Source: Clostridiales bacterium (GTDB lineage Bacteria > Bacillota > Clostridia > Lachnospirales > Lachnospiraceae). From it: 64,000 nucleotides of DNA. Under the pieces are notes generated by a model. The model worked only from the letters and a program-made list of their open reading frames with translations. It made no database searches and had not been told where the DNA came from. The stretch is from contig JAJQCD010000002.1 in NCBI GenBank assembly GCA_021202925.1, positions 1-64,000 on the forward strand, given 5' to 3'. Made by a program: the position numbers and the translations under genes. Positions 37,802 to 46,781 of this stretch are shown one piece after another; the first letter of the stretch is position 1, and every line of letters starts with the position of its first letter.

Positions 37802-38017
37802 TCATGCTACCATAATATGCCGTGCCATGTCCTCGTTGATTGCAACTCTGGAGTCCTTAATATTCACAATTACATTGCCCCCGATCGAAGACACAACAGT
37901 GACCGGCGTCCCCGCAACAAATCCCAGGTTCTCCAGAAACCGTCTGACCTCTTCACTGCCGCTTACCTTATGAATCTTCATCGCTTCGCCGGTTGACAAC
38001 ATTGTTAATGGCATCAT
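37802..38017 (-). CDS. feoA: Second FeoA-domain protein
   Basis: A 71-residue FeoA-like protein with MKIHKVSGSEEVRRFLENLGFVAGTPVTVVSSIGGNVIVNIKDSRVAI. It is divergent from the other FeoA, as is usual for double-feoA operons of Clostridia. It is the first gene after the feo promoter. Confidence 0.9.
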   Translation of the reverse strand: MMPLTMLSTGEAMKIHKVSGSEEVRRFLENLGFVAGTPVTVVSSIGGNVIVNIKDSRVAINEDMARHIMVA

Positions 38018-38066
38018 CTCATATCATCTCTTCTCTTTATATTATAAGAATATGTAGTAAGGATAA

Positions 38067-38121
38067 ACTAACTGTCCGTTCTCAGTTAGTATACGCTATC
38101 TTTGGTTAGCTGTCAATAACC
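38067..38121. promoter_or_regulatory. Operator-like inverted repeats at the feo promoter
   Basis: A perfect inverted repeat ACTAACTG-N8-CAGTTAGT (38067-38090) overlaps the edge of the -10 box. A second repeat GGTTA-N8-TAACC (38104-38121) overlaps the -35 box. TTAG/CTAA-type half-sites with this spacing resemble DtxR/IdeR-type iron boxes; the regulator identity is inference. Confidence 0.6.
38088..38116 (-). promoter_or_regulatory. feo operon promoter
   Basis: Minus-strand -35 TTGACA (38111-38116), 17-bp spacer, -10 TATACT (38088-38093). The rest of the 328-bp gap to selD holds no further supported signal beyond a weak TAAAAT near 38290 on the plus strand. Confidence 0.8.
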
Positions 38122-38345
38122 CATATGATAAAAAATTTAGATTTTTTTCATTTTTTATTACCCAGGACTAACTGATATCGCATGACCGGTCATACGGTGC
38201 GGTATGCGGCTTTCGCACTGTAACAGCAGTCCCTGTTTTCTTAATCGGTTCCCTGATATTACTTTTCCTTCGAGAAGATTTATGATAAAATGCCGGTAAG
38301 ATTCCAAACAGAAGAAAGAATGAATGGAGAAAGAAGGGAGCTCAC

Positions 38346-39452
38346 TTGAAAGATATCGTATTTTGCAAAGGCGGTGGCTGCACGGCCAAGCTCGGCCCCG
38401 GCGTCCTGGAACGGGTACTCTCGCGCATCCCGAAAGGGCAGCGGAATCCGAATCTCCTGGTCGGATTCGAGTCATCCGACGACGCGGCCGTCTACCGTCT
38501 GAGCAAGGATACCGCCATTGTCCAGACGCTGGACTTCTTTCCCCCCATGGTAGAGGATCCGTATCTGTTCGGACAGATTGCGGCCGCAAACGCCTTATCC
38601 GATGTCTATGCCATGGGCGGCGAACCGATTACCGCACTCAACATCGTGTGCTTCCCGCAGGACTGGGATCTGAACATCTTGGGACGAATCCTGCAGGGCG
38701 GCGCGGAAAAAGTACAGGAAGCCGGGGCCAGTCTCTGCGGCGGCCACTCCATCCAGGATACGGACGTCAAATACGGGCTCTCTGTCACAGGGCGGATTCA
38801 CCCGGACCGCATTTTCACCAACACGGGATGCCGGACCGGCGACGCACTTCTCCTCACCAAACCGCTTGGCTCCGGAATCGTCTGCACGGCCATGCGGGTT
38901 GGTGAAGCATCTGCGCATGCCATTGATACGGCCATCCGGGTGATGACGACACTCAACAAATATGCCGCAGATATCATCCGCAGCCATGAAGTGCATGCCT
39001 GTACCGATGTGACCGGCTTCGGACTCCTTGCCCACCTGTGCAAGATGCTGAACGCACCGGCAGCGACAGTCGGCGAAACGATGGAATCCACGGCAGCAGA
39101 TGACAAGGACGCGGCCATCTCTACGCGAAAACACTCTCATACTCACACCGCATACATCTGGAAGGACCGGATTCCCTGTATTCCGGAAGTGCCGGAATAT
39201 GTTGAGGAATTCTATCTCACCGCAGCGGCTCAACGCAATCGGAATCATGTCGGAGACCGGGTCGAATTCCGCGGCTGTGAATTCTGGCATGAAGAGATCC
39301 TCTTCGACGCCCAGACGTCCGGCGGACTCCTGGTCTGTCTGCCAGAAGAAGACGCCGCCCGTTGCGCGTCCGATCTCCGGACTCTTGGGCAGGACTGTGC
39401 CGTGATTGGTGAGATCCGGGATCCGGAAGAAAAGGCGGTGATCGTCCTGTGA
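38346..39452 (+). CDS. selD: Selenide, water dikinase SelD
   Basis: The 368-residue enzyme makes selenophosphate from selenide and ATP. Near the N-terminus the catalytic pair is Cys12 (GGGC) and Lys15, equivalent to Cys17/Lys20 of the E. coli enzyme; codon 12 is TGC, so it is not a selenoprotein. Other motifs are [42 protein letters not shown] and [10 protein letters not shown]. The start is a TTG with GGGAG at 7 bp. Its stop overlaps the GTG start of yqeB by 4 bp. Confidence 0.95.
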   Translation: MKDIVFCKGGGCTAKLGPGVLERVLSRIPKGQRNPNLLVGFESSDDAAVYRLSKDTAIVQTLDFFPPMVEDPYLFGQIAAANALSDVYAMGGEPITALNIVCFPQDWDLNILGRILQGGAEKVQEAGASLCGGHSIQDTDVKYGLSVTGRIHPDRIFTNTGCRTGDALLLTKPLGSGIVCTAMRVGEASAHAIDTAIRVMTTLNKYAADIIRSHEVHACTDVTGFGLLAHLCKMLNAPAATVGETMESTAADDKDAAISTRKHSHTHTAYIWKDRIPCIPEVPEYVEEFYLTAAAQRNRNHVGDRVEFRGCEFWHEEILFDAQTSGGLLVCLPEEDAARCASDLRTLGQDCAVIGEIRDPEEKAVIVL

Positions 39453-40342
39453 GCAGAGATCTGATTATTGTGCGGGGCGGCGGCGATCTGGCCTCCGGAA
39501 CCATATGGACTCTCCGCAAAGCCGGGTTCGCCGTTCTTACACTGGAAACAAACCATCCGTCCGCTATCCGGTGCACGGTCGCCTTCTCCGAAGCCGTACA
39601 CCAGGGACAAAGCCGGGTGGAAGACATGGACTGTATTCTCGCCCGGGATGAAGCAGACGCATTCCGTCTGCTCACCCGGGATCGCCTTGTGATGCTGGTC
39701 GATGAAGATGCCCGGATCCTGCGGCATTTTAAACAGGAAGGGAAATCCACCCCGGAGTATCATGGCTTCCGCCTGATCGCCCTGGTCGACGCGATTCTGG
39801 CGAAACGAAATCTCGGAACGCGCCGGGACATGGCCCCATGCGTCGTCGCCCTAGGCCCCGGATTTACGGCCGATGAAGACTGTGACGTGGTGATTGAAAC
39901 CATGCGGGGCCACCGGCTCGGCCGCATCATCGAACACGGCTCCGCCATACCCGATACCGGCATCCCCGGCATGATCGCCGGTCACGCCGCAGACCGTGTG
40001 ATTCACGCAAATCAGGCCGGCATCCTGCATACCCGCTCGGAAATTGGCGATATCGTCCGGGAAGGACAAGCCATCGCCGTCATCCTTGATGAAAAAGGAG
40101 AAGAATCCCCGGTCATCGCCCCCTTCACCGGACTGCTCCGCGGCCTGATCCGGGACGGCTATCCGGTCACAAAGGGATTCAAAATCGCCGATATCGACCC
40201 ACGGGAACACGAATACGAGAATTGTTTCACCATCTCCGATAAGGCGCGCTGCATCGGTGGCGCAGTATTAACCGCCATCCTCGGCGCCCGATCGGATGCT
40301 GCACGCCAACCCTTATGCGGACGCACTGACACGCTTCCATAA
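39449..40342 (+). CDS. yqeB: YqeB/EF2563-family selenium-dependent molybdenum hydroxylase maturation protein
   Basis: The 297-residue protein starts [27 protein letters not shown], a Rossmann-like motif of the EF2563/YqeB family, and continues with [20 protein letters not shown] and [14 protein letters not shown]. Members co-occur with SelD in genomes that put labile selenium into molybdenum hydroxylases rather than making selenocysteine. The GTG start overlaps the selD stop, so the two are coupled. The molybdoenzyme itself is not in the window. Confidence 0.92.
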   Translation: MSRDLIIVRGGGDLASGTIWTLRKAGFAVLTLETNHPSAIRCTVAFSEAVHQGQSRVEDMDCILARDEADAFRLLTRDRLVMLVDEDARILRHFKQEGKSTPEYHGFRLIALVDAILAKRNLGTRRDMAPCVVALGPGFTADEDCDVVIETMRGHRLGRIIEHGSAIPDTGIPGMIAGHAADRVIHANQAGILHTRSEIGDIVREGQAIAVILDEKGEESPVIAPFTGLLRGLIRDGYPVTKGFKIADIDPREHEYENCFTISDKARCIGGAVLTAILGARSDAARQPLCGRTDTLP

Positions 40343-40373
40343 CTCCGGCCTGCCGCCACTAAATTCCGTACGG

Positions 40374-41357
40374 TTACGTTTCTTCTGCGGTTTCCACCGC
40401 GCGCAGAATCGCCCGTGCCATCACATCGGCAGCCAGTACGCCGACGACATTGATATCTGCCGTTACGCCTCCGACCGAAGCCGCATAGATCGTATCGCCG
40501 TCCGCCATGGTTCCCACCGGCCGGATGCAGCGTGCATATGCGTTCCTCGTCATCGACGCAACCTTACTCATTTCCCCTTTGGAAAATTCGGCGTTCGTGA
40601 TAACGGCGCCAATCGTCGTGTTACCCCCGGGCCTTGCTCCGCAGTCCGACTCCGCTTTCGAAGCAGCCTGCGCAAACAGATCCTGCGGTTCACTGATCCG
40701 GTAAAGCTGCTGCCGCGAATCCGCGAATCCTGCCCCATTCTCCGACCGAAGCCCGGCGACCTGCCGCCCATTCTCCGGATCGTAAATATCGCCCAGTGCA
40801 TTGACCACCACAATCGCCGCCACCCAGAGTTTTCCCAGCGACGCGGCATACAGTCCCAGTCCGGCTTTGGAAGCGCGCGCGATCCCGCAGATCTTTCCCA
40901 CTGTCGCTCCGCATCCCGCTCCCACACTTCCGCAGACCGGCTCGTTTCGAAGCGACGCCTCGCAGGCCGCATAGCCCATCGCCGCATCCGGCCGCACGTC
41001 CGCACGCCGGTAACCCAGGTCATAGATACAGGACTGACAGACGAGCGGAACCTTTGCATATCCGGTATCGTAACCAATTCCCCGCTCCTCCAGCCAGCCC
41101 ATCACGCCATCGGACGCCGCCAGCCCGTAAGCGGAGCCGCCGGAAAACACGATCGCATTCACCGGGTTATCTGCCGTCAGGGCAGACGCGAGCGGCGTCT
41201 CGCGGGACGCCGGACCGCCGCCGCTGACATCCACACCCACACGGGCGCCCTTCTCAAAAATCACCGCCGTCACTCCGGTTCCCGCTTCTTTATTCTGCAC
41301 ATTCCCGATCCGGAAATCCGTAATTCCGCGAATCGGTATTTCCTTTATCTGATTCAC
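40374..41357 (-). CDS. P1-family (DmpA-like) peptidase
   Basis: The 327-residue protein belongs to the DmpA/P1 family with an Ntn-like fold. It has TGVTAVIFEKGARVGVDVSGGGPASRET, FSGGSAYGLAASDGV, GSVGAGCGATVGK and, around residues 246-250, the GNTTIG nucleophile region where autocleavage normally occurs. Relatives are L-aminopeptidases/D-esterases or beta-peptidyl aminopeptidases. It lies 87 bp after the ECF S-component on the same strand, so a shared nutrient pathway is possible. Confidence 0.88.
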   Translation of the reverse strand: MNQIKEIPIRGITDFRIGNVQNKEAGTGVTAVIFEKGARVGVDVSGGGPASRETPLASALTADNPVNAIVFSGGSAYGLAASDGVMGWLEERGIGYDTGYAKVPLVCQSCIYDLGYRRADVRPDAAMGYAACEASLRNEPVCGSVGAGCGATVGKICGIARASKAGLGLYAASLGKLWVAAIVVVNALGDIYDPENGRQVAGLRSENGAGFADSRQQLYRISEPQDLFAQAASKAESDCGARPGGNTTIGAVITNAEFSKGEMSKVASMTRNAYARCIRPVGTMADGDTIYAASVGGVTADINVVGVLAADVMARAILRAVETAEET

Positions 41358-41444
41358 TTTCGCTATCCTCCCTTTATGTGGAAAAAGGACGCCCGCACAC
41401 AGCCGACGCCCTCCCTTACCTGATTTGTAACGTTTCCTATATCT

Positions 41445-42068
41445 TCATCTTACGATCTGCGGTACAGCGACAATCCCCGCCGCGCCAAGCGCCCTCGATA
41501 CCGCGCCGGCCAGAATGAAACAGGTAATCGCCTCGATCACGCCCTGCGCTCCCACAAAGGCAATCACGAACAGGAACGGATTGGAAACCCCCAGTGCCTG
41601 TACGAACCCCTGAATGTAATCCGTATTGTAAAAAATCACCACCAGACTCGACATGTACAGCAGCGTATTCAGAAGCGGACAGGCCAGGCTTGCCGCCATA
41701 TAGGCCCCATTCTTAAATCTCCCCCGCAAAGCCAGGAAAACCAGACCGCACAGAAAACCCTCCAGAATCCGCGGAACAATGCACAGAAATACTGTCCCGG
41801 CCGGGCTGATGCTAAACAGCATCGTGCCAAACGCGCTGCCGCCAAAACACTGCATCAGGCTCGTGATTCCAAACGCCAGGCCGCAGACCGCGCCGCCCTT
41901 CGGACCCAGGACAATCGCGCCCACTGCCACCGGCACCGTCAGGAACGTAATGGACAGTCCTGGCGTGCGGAAATAGCCGAGCGGGGTGAACGCCATCACA
42001 AAGATGATCGCCACCATCAGCGCCAGTTCCACCATAAACAGTGTCTTCTTCGAGTTACTCTTATTCAT
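41445..42068 (-). CDS. ECF transporter S-component, vitamin specificity unknown
   Basis: The 207-residue membrane protein has about six helices. The early motif (MVALMVAI-like LALMVAIIFVMAFTPLGYFRTPGLSITFLTVPVAVGAIVLGPKGGAVCGLAFGITSLMQ) is typical of substrate-binding S-components of energy-coupling-factor importers. No energising genes are nearby, so it must use a shared ECF module. The start at 42068 has AAGGAGAG; longer readings translate the leader. A 240-nt leader suggests riboswitch control. Confidence 0.88.
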   Translation of the reverse strand: MNKSNSKKTLFMVELALMVAIIFVMAFTPLGYFRTPGLSITFLTVPVAVGAIVLGPKGGAVCGLAFGITSLMQCFGGSAFGTMLFSISPAGTVFLCIVPRILEGFLCGLVFLALRGRFKNGAYMAASLACPLLNTLLYMSSLVVIFYNTDYIQGFVQALGVSNPFLFVIAFVGAQGVIEAITCFILAGAVSRALGAAGIVAVPQIVR

Positions 42069-42310
42069 TTTTCTCTCCTTTTTTCGATGAGACGGCGCAG
42101 AATCCCTCCATGGAACCCATGTGTCCCCTGCCTCTCGATATTTAGTTTGGGGAAAGTGAACAGTCGGTGATCGCATCCGGATCCGAACAGAGAAAAAGAA
42201 CACAGTCTCCTGAAAGTTGCCGCCAGCCAGTGGTCGGCACTCTCCTGCTCCTGTGGCCTGAGATATAATATACTGTGAAACGGATACGTTTTCCCGACGA
42301 AATAACGTTC
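42069..42310 (-). promoter_or_regulatory. Long structured leader of the ECF S-component gene, class unknown
   Basis: From a predicted start near 42310, about 240 nt precede the ATG. The minus strand can form a long hairpin closed by CACAG/CTGTG with GAGAGTGCCG paired to CGGCAACTTTC inside, and internal loops rich in GGAG and AGGAGA. Leaders of this kind ahead of S-components are often riboswitches. It does not match the consensus I know for FMN, TPP, THF, preQ1 or cobalamin. Confidence 0.4.
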
Positions 42311-42316
42311 CTCTTT

Positions 42317-42344
42317 ACTATAGCACAAAACGTTCAGATGGCAA
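42317..42344 (-). promoter_or_regulatory. Promoter of the ECF S-component gene
   Basis: Minus-strand -35 TTGCCA (42339-42344), 16-bp spacer and -10 TATAGT (42317-42322). Confidence 0.65.
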
Positions 42345-42381
42345 GCAGTTTCTCACCGGATTTTCTTGATTTTTTGCCCAA

Positions 42382-42416
42382 CAGGGGGCGTCGCGTCTGT
42401 CACGCGGCACCCCCTG
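42382..42416 (-). terminator. Hairpin after thrS
   Basis: A GC-rich imperfect hairpin (CAGGGGG...CCCCCTG arms, 42382-42416) lies 9 bp after the thrS stop. It has no T-run, so termination strength is uncertain. Confidence 0.5.
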
Positions 42417-42425
42417 CTTTTCTCA

Positions 42426-44213
42426 TTATCCGTTCTTTCTCGTCCGGATCTCCTCTTTCACCATCTCAATGAACGCTTCCAGTTCCGCTTCCGACGTTCC
42501 GCCGTTACGGTCACGGACGTTGATATTTCCGGCCTCCGCTTCCTTCGCGCCCAGTACCAGCATATATGGCACACGGTCAACCTGCTGTGCCTCACGGATC
42601 TTGTAACCGATTTTTTCGTTGCGGTCATCCAGCACAACACGGAAGCCCGCATCCTTCAGCTTATCCGTAACCTGATTCGCATACTCCAGCGTCTTCTCGC
42701 TGACCGGAAGGACCTTCACCTGAACCGGAGCCAGCCAGGTCGGGAAGCGGCCCTTCGTCTCCTCAATCAGATACGCCATAAAACGGTCGAGAGAACCCAG
42801 GATCGCCCGGTGGATCACGACCGGCGTCTTCTCGCTGCCATCCCGGTCCACATAGGTCAATTCAAACTTGGCAGGCAGGCAGAAATCAAGCTGACAGGTC
42901 GAGAGCGTATACTCCGCGCCCACCGCCGGTTTTACGTTGACATCGAGCTTCGGTCCGTAGAAAGCCGCCTCGCCGATCTCCTCTGTGAACTGAATGCCCA
43001 GTTCCTTCAGCACCTCGCGCAGCGCATTCTCTGCCTTATCCCACATTTCATCGTCATCGTGATACTTCTTCTTATCCGCCGGATCGCGAAGGGAAAGCAC
43101 ACACCGGTAATCCGTAATACCAAAATCCCGATACACGTCAAAAATCAGATCGCACACCGCCGCGACCTCATCCTTGATCTGCTCCGGCGTCACAAAAAGG
43201 TGCGCATCATTCTGACAGAAATGGCGGCCTCGCTCAATTCCTTTCAGCGTCCCGCTCGACTCGAAGCGGAAATCATGCGCAATCTCGCCGATCCGGATCG
43301 GCAGCTGCCGGTAGGAATGCGGACGGTTCGCGTAAATCATCATATGGTGCGGACAGTTCATCGGGCGAAGGACAAAATTCTCTCCCTCGACCTCCATCGC
43401 CGGGAACATATTTTCCTTATAATGATCCCAGTGGCCGGACGTCCTGTACAGGTTTACCGTACCAACACAGGGCGTCATCACGTGCTGATAGCCCAGCTTC
43501 CGTTCCTTTGCCTTGATATAATCCTCTAACTCCTGCCAGACGATATACCCTCTGGGCAGGAACATCGGCAGACCTTTGCCGATCAGATCATCCGTCATAA
43601 ACAGGCGCATCTCCTTGCCGATTTTGCGATGGTCACGCGCACGCGCCTCTTCCTGCTGTTTCTCCCAGGCATCCAGTTCCTCCTGGTTGTGGAAGGCCAC
43701 GCCGTTGATACGGGTCAGCATCTTGTTCTCTTTGTCATTCTTCCAGTAAGCGCCGGACTGCTGCGTAATCTTAAACGCTTTCAGCGCCTTCGTGTAGGTC
43801 AGGTGCGGGCCCACGCACATATCAATATACTCGCCCTGCTGATAGAAGCTGATTACTGCATCCTCGGCCAGATCGCCAATGTGCTCTACCTTATACTTCT
43901 CGCCCCGTTCCTCCATCAGGGCAATCGCCTCCGGACGCGAGAGAATGAACGGCTTCACCGCCAGATTCTCCTTTGTGATCTTTTTCATCTCTTTCTCGAT
44001 GGCCGCCAGGTCTTCATCGCCCAGCTTCTCATCGCCCAGATCCACATCGTAATAGAAGCCATTCTCCGTCGCCGGGCCATACGCGAAATCCGCCTGCGGA
44101 TGGAGACGCTTAATCGCCTGCGCCATCACATGCGCCGCCGTATGACGCAGGACATGCAGCTCTTCTTCCTGCGGGCACTCGGCCACTGTGCCGTCCTTGT
44201 AAACAATCTTCAT
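42426..44213 (-). CDS. thrS: Threonyl-tRNA synthetase (short form lacking a full TGS domain)
   Basis: The 595-residue class II synthetase has the editing domain (VLRHTAAHVMAQAIK, zinc-type HTAAH and the later CVGPH), motif 1/2 (PMNCPHHMMIYA, RIGEIAHDFRFESSGTLKGIERGRHFCQNDAH), motif 3 (HRAILGSLDRFMAYLIEE) and the anticodon-binding C-terminus. The editing domain begins at about residue 19, so the usual N-terminal TGS domain of about 60 residues is nearly absent. The start at 44213 is preferred because AGGAGG lies 9 bp away; another ATG touches the Shine-Dalgarno. Control is by the T-box leader. Confidence 0.96.
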   Translation of the reverse strand: MKIVYKDGTVAECPQEEELHVLRHTAAHVMAQAIKRLHPQADFAYGPATENGFYYDVDLGDEKLGDEDLAAIEKEMKKITKENLAVKPFILSRPEAIALMEERGEKYKVEHIGDLAEDAVISFYQQGEYIDMCVGPHLTYTKALKAFKITQQSGAYWKNDKENKMLTRINGVAFHNQEELDAWEKQQEEARARDHRKIGKEMRLFMTDDLIGKGLPMFLPRGYIVWQELEDYIKAKERKLGYQHVMTPCVGTVNLYRTSGHWDHYKENMFPAMEVEGENFVLRPMNCPHHMMIYANRPHSYRQLPIRIGEIAHDFRFESSGTLKGIERGRHFCQNDAHLFVTPEQIKDEVAAVCDLIFDVYRDFGITDYRCVLSLRDPADKKKYHDDDEMWDKAENALREVLKELGIQFTEEIGEAAFYGPKLDVNVKPAVGAEYTLSTCQLDFCLPAKFELTYVDRDGSEKTPVVIHRAILGSLDRFMAYLIEETKGRFPTWLAPVQVKVLPVSEKTLEYANQVTDKLKDAGFRVVLDDRNEKIGYKIREAQQVDRVPYMLVLGAKEAEAGNINVRDRNGGTSEAELEAFIEMVKEEIRTRKNG

Positions 44214-44264
44214 GGTTGACATCCTCCTGATTTCATTTCTGTGCGCAGGCGGTCTTCACTCTGC

Positions 44265-44560
44265 GCCACATAAAAAACGCCCCACCCCGAACAACTCTTA
44301 TCGGGGTGAAGCGATTGCTCCACGGTTCCACCCGAATTGCGCGCGTTGCGCGCCACTCGTATCCGTTGGTAACGGGTCGTCGCCCGGCAGAGGTTCGCCT
44401 CTGCGCTCCGCGGTGGTAAGATTCCGGTTCTCCGCCAGATCGCTTCCAGCCCTGTGCGATCCTCTCTGTGACGTCCCCGCAAATCCGTTTGTCCGCTTCT
44501 ACGCTTTGTGCGAGATGAGGTTTGTCGCCGCGACGGCATGTATCTGTCCGCCGCAACTCT
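44265..44560 (-). promoter_or_regulatory. T-box riboswitch of thrS
   Basis: The minus strand carries the T-box core GGGTGGAACCGTGG (44320-44333). It is followed by an intrinsic terminator with an 8-bp stem (44283-44290 with 44301-44308) and six T (44272-44277). Upstream lies a large Stem I region with an AGAGAG element and an ACC triplet near 44415, a suitable Thr specifier. Uncharged tRNA-Thr would favour the antiterminator. Confidence 0.9.
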
Positions 44561-44565
44561 TCCTT

Positions 44566-44594
44566 ATCATACTCCCGCAAAATCGGAAAGTCAA
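44566..44594 (-). promoter_or_regulatory. thrS promoter
   Basis: Minus-strand -35 TTGACT (44589-44594), 17-bp spacer, -10 TATGAT (44566-44571), just upstream of the T-box. Confidence 0.8.
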
Positions 44595-44638
44595 GCCCCG
44601 TAACAGAGGATTCATCAACAAAACGGGCTCTTTGTGCA

Positions 44639-44667
44639 TTGCAAAATGGAAATGTCTGTGATATGGT
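44639..44667 (+). promoter_or_regulatory. Promoter of the corrinoid-uptake operon
   Basis: -35 TTGCAA (44639-44644), 17-bp spacer, -10 TATGGT (44662-44667), directly before the cobalamin riboswitch. Confidence 0.7.
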
Positions 44668-44669
44668 TA

Positions 44670-44902
44670 ATGGGAGCAGGTGCCGGGCAGGCGCAAGCCG
44701 GGTCCGGTGAAAAGGGAAACAGGTGGAAATCCTGTGCGAACTCGTCACTGTAATCGGGGAGCAGGCAGCAACAGACCAACGCGGACAGCACAGAGCGGGA
44801 AGAGATGCGCTAGCTGCCACGCGGCTGTCATATGTCACTGAGCAATCGGGAAGGCAGCTGTCCTGCGAGGATCCGTAAGCCAGGAGACCTGCCTGCTTTT
44901 TC
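44670..44902 (+). promoter_or_regulatory. Cobalamin riboswitch
   Basis: The conserved order is visible: AGGTGCCGGGCAGG...GCAAGCCGGG, GTGAAAAGGGAA with GGTGGAAATCC, GTCACTGTAATCGGGGAGC, then GTCACTGAGCAATCGGGAAGGCAGC (B12 box region) and GATCCGTAAGCCAGGAGACCTGCC at the 3' side. It precedes corrinoid/tetrapyrrole genes and would lower their expression when cobalamin is plentiful. Confidence 0.93.
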
Positions 44903-45030
44903 AGCATTCGGGGGAACTCCCCCGGGCCACGAGTAACTGGTCGCAGACTGATACAGGGGAATAGTATGCCCTTTTTCTGTTATACCCCTGTCGGATTGGT
45001 TTTTCAGACCATCCTTGCGTCCTCTTACCG

Positions 45031-45067
45031 ATGCCCTCATTCCACCGATGAATGGGGCATTTTCATT
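45031..45067 (+). terminator. Probable riboswitch-controlled terminator
   Basis: ATGCCC(T)CATTC pairs with GAATGGGGCAT (one bulge) and is followed by TTTCATTT. It lies between the cobalamin aptamer and the first coding gene, as expected for the expression platform. Confidence 0.55.
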
Positions 45068-45109
45068 TCCCTGCCAGGAAGGGCAGGAAGAAAAAGAGAG
45101 GAAAAACAC

Positions 45110-46762
45110 ATGAAAAAGAAACTCACGTACCTGATCTGCGCGGCCGCAGCCGCCGGAACGCTGATGACCGGATGCGGAAGCAGCGACGCATCCGCCACCA
45201 CTGCGGAGGAGACCGCAACACTCACGGAAGCCGCCGCAGAGGAGACCGAAGCTCCGGACACATCCGCTCAGAGCGACACGGATTCCGACCAGGCGGCCGC
45301 TGACGCCGTCGCCGCTCTGATCGACGCGATCTACGTCCAGAAACGCACCGAAGACACCGACGCGCAGTGTGCAGAAGCAAAGGCCGCATGGGACGCGCTC
45401 ACGGATGAGCAGAAAGAGCTGGTCGAAGGCGAGAACGCAGATCCCGATTACTTCGGCAGAGACACCGGCGACGCAGCGGAGGATGACGCACGCAACCAGG
45501 ACGAAATCGGCGAAAATGAGCTGCTGGTCGTCAGCTTTGGCACCTCCTTTAATGACAGCCGCTCGACCGATATCAAGGGCATTGAAGACGCTCTGGCCAG
45601 GGCCTGGCCGGACTGGGCGGTGCGAAGAGCCTTCACGGCGCAGATCATCATCAATCATATTCAGGCACGCGACGGCGAATGCATCGACAATGTGCAGCAG
45701 GCGCTGGACCGCGCGGTCGCAAACGGAGTGAAGAACCTGGTCGTCCAGCCGACCCACCTGATGCACGGCGCCGAATACGACGAGCTGATGGATTCCCTGC
45801 AGGATTATCAGGATCAGTTTGAGACGCTAAAAGTAGCGGAACCGCTCCTCGGAGAAGTCGGCTCCGACGCAACCATCATCAATGAAGATAAGGAAGCCGT
45901 TGCCGTGGCAGTCACCGCGGAAGCGGTCGCCGAAGCCGGTTATGACAGCCTGGATGCCGCTGCGGAGGATGGCGTCGCCTTCGTCTTCATGGGACACGGC
46001 ACCTCCCACACGGCAAAGGTCTCCTACAGCCAGATGCAGACACAGATGGCCGAGCTTGGCTATGACAATGTCTTTATCGGGACCGTAGAGGGCGAGCCGG
46101 AGGAGACCGCCTGTGAAGCTGTCATCGATGCAGTAGCGGAGGCCGGTTACACGAAGGTTGTCCTTCGTCCCCTCATGGTCGTGGCGGGAGATCACGCGAA
46201 CAATGACATGGCCGGTGAGGATGAAGATTCCTGGCTGAGCATGTTTACTGCGTCCGGTCATTTTGAGCGCATCGACACACAGATCGAAGGACTTGGCCGC
46301 ATTGAGGCCATTCAGGCTCTTTACGTGGCGCATACCGGAACTGTGATGGGAGAAGCTGTTGCCTGGCTGGAAACCGGAGAAACGGTCGACACGCTGGAGG
46401 ATGGCGTTTACGCAGCGGAATTTTCAACAGACAGCAGCATGTTCCATGTCAATGAGGCCTGTGACGGCAAGGGAACGCTGACGGTTGCCGATGGCCAGAT
46501 GAGCATCCATATCTCGCTGACGTCCAAAAATATTGTCAATCTGTATCCCGGTCTTGCCGCAGATGCGCAAGAAGAAGGCGCTAAGCTGCTCGAACCGACG
46601 ACGGACACCGTCACCTACAGCGACGGAATCACCGAGGAGGTAAATGGCTTTGACGTCCCGGTACCGGCACTGAATGAGGAATTTGACCTGGCGCTGATCG
46701 GGGGGAAAGGCGTCTGGTATGACCACTCCGTGCGCGTTTCCAACCCGCAGCCCCTTGAATAA
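45110..46762 (+). CDS. cbiK: Lipoprotein CbiK-like cobaltochelatase with C-terminal NEAT-like domain
   Basis: The 550-residue protein starts with a lipoprotein signal (lipobox LMTGC, Cys22) and an acidic Ala/Glu-rich linker. A CbiK-type chelatase domain follows: LLVVSFGTSF, QPTHLMHGAEYD with the first metal His, and FMGHGTSH with the second. The C-terminal 150 residues (GVYAAEFSTDSSMFHVN... KNIVNLYPG... VWYDHSVRV) resemble NEAT/iron-transport-associated domains. Known CbiK enzymes insert cobalt into sirohydrochlorin, mostly in the cytoplasm; an exported form suggests metal or tetrapyrrole capture at the cell surface. GAGAGG precedes the ATG; longer readings enter the riboswitch terminator. 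Confidence 0.88.
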   Translation: MKKKLTYLICAAAAAGTLMTGCGSSDASATTAEETATLTEAAAEETEAPDTSAQSDTDSDQAAADAVAALIDAIYVQKRTEDTDAQCAEAKAAWDALTDEQKELVEGENADPDYFGRDTGDAAEDDARNQDEIGENELLVVSFGTSFNDSRSTDIKGIEDALARAWPDWAVRRAFTAQIIINHIQARDGECIDNVQQALDRAVANGVKNLVVQPTHLMHGAEYDELMDSLQDYQDQFETLKVAEPLLGEVGSDATIINEDKEAVAVAVTAEAVAEAGYDSLDAAAEDGVAFVFMGHGTSHTAKVSYSQMQTQMAELGYDNVFIGTVEGEPEETACEAVIDAVAEAGYTKVVLRPLMVVAGDHANNDMAGEDEDSWLSMFTASGHFERIDTQIEGLGRIEAIQALYVAHTGTVMGEAVAWLETGETVDTLEDGVYAAEFSTDSSMFHVNEACDGKGTLTVADGQMSIHISLTSKNIVNLYPGLAADAQEEGAKLLEPTTDTVTYSDGITEEVNGFDVPVPALNEEFDLALIGGKGVWYDHSVRVSNPQPLE

Positions 46763-46781
46763 GAATCCGCTTCGTTCCATT

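Noticed and set aside
38346..38400. SelD as a selenoprotein with in-frame TGA
   Set aside because: The catalytic codon at 38379-38381 is TGC and no in-frame TGA precedes the stop.
42150..42260. Glycine or THF riboswitch in the ECF S-component leader
   Set aside because: Fragments such as GGAGAG and CAACTTTCAGG recall the glycine aptamer, but the conserved core order is not met, and THF core elements are missing.
42065..42328. 87-codon minus-strand frame over the ECF leader
   Set aside because: No ribosome site and no family; it covers the structured leader and would overlap the true start.
42426..44213. ThrRS as a truncated pseudogene because of its missing TGS domain
   Set aside because: All catalytic, editing and anticodon-binding motifs are intact and it has its own T-box and promoter; TGS-poor ThrRS forms exist in this group.
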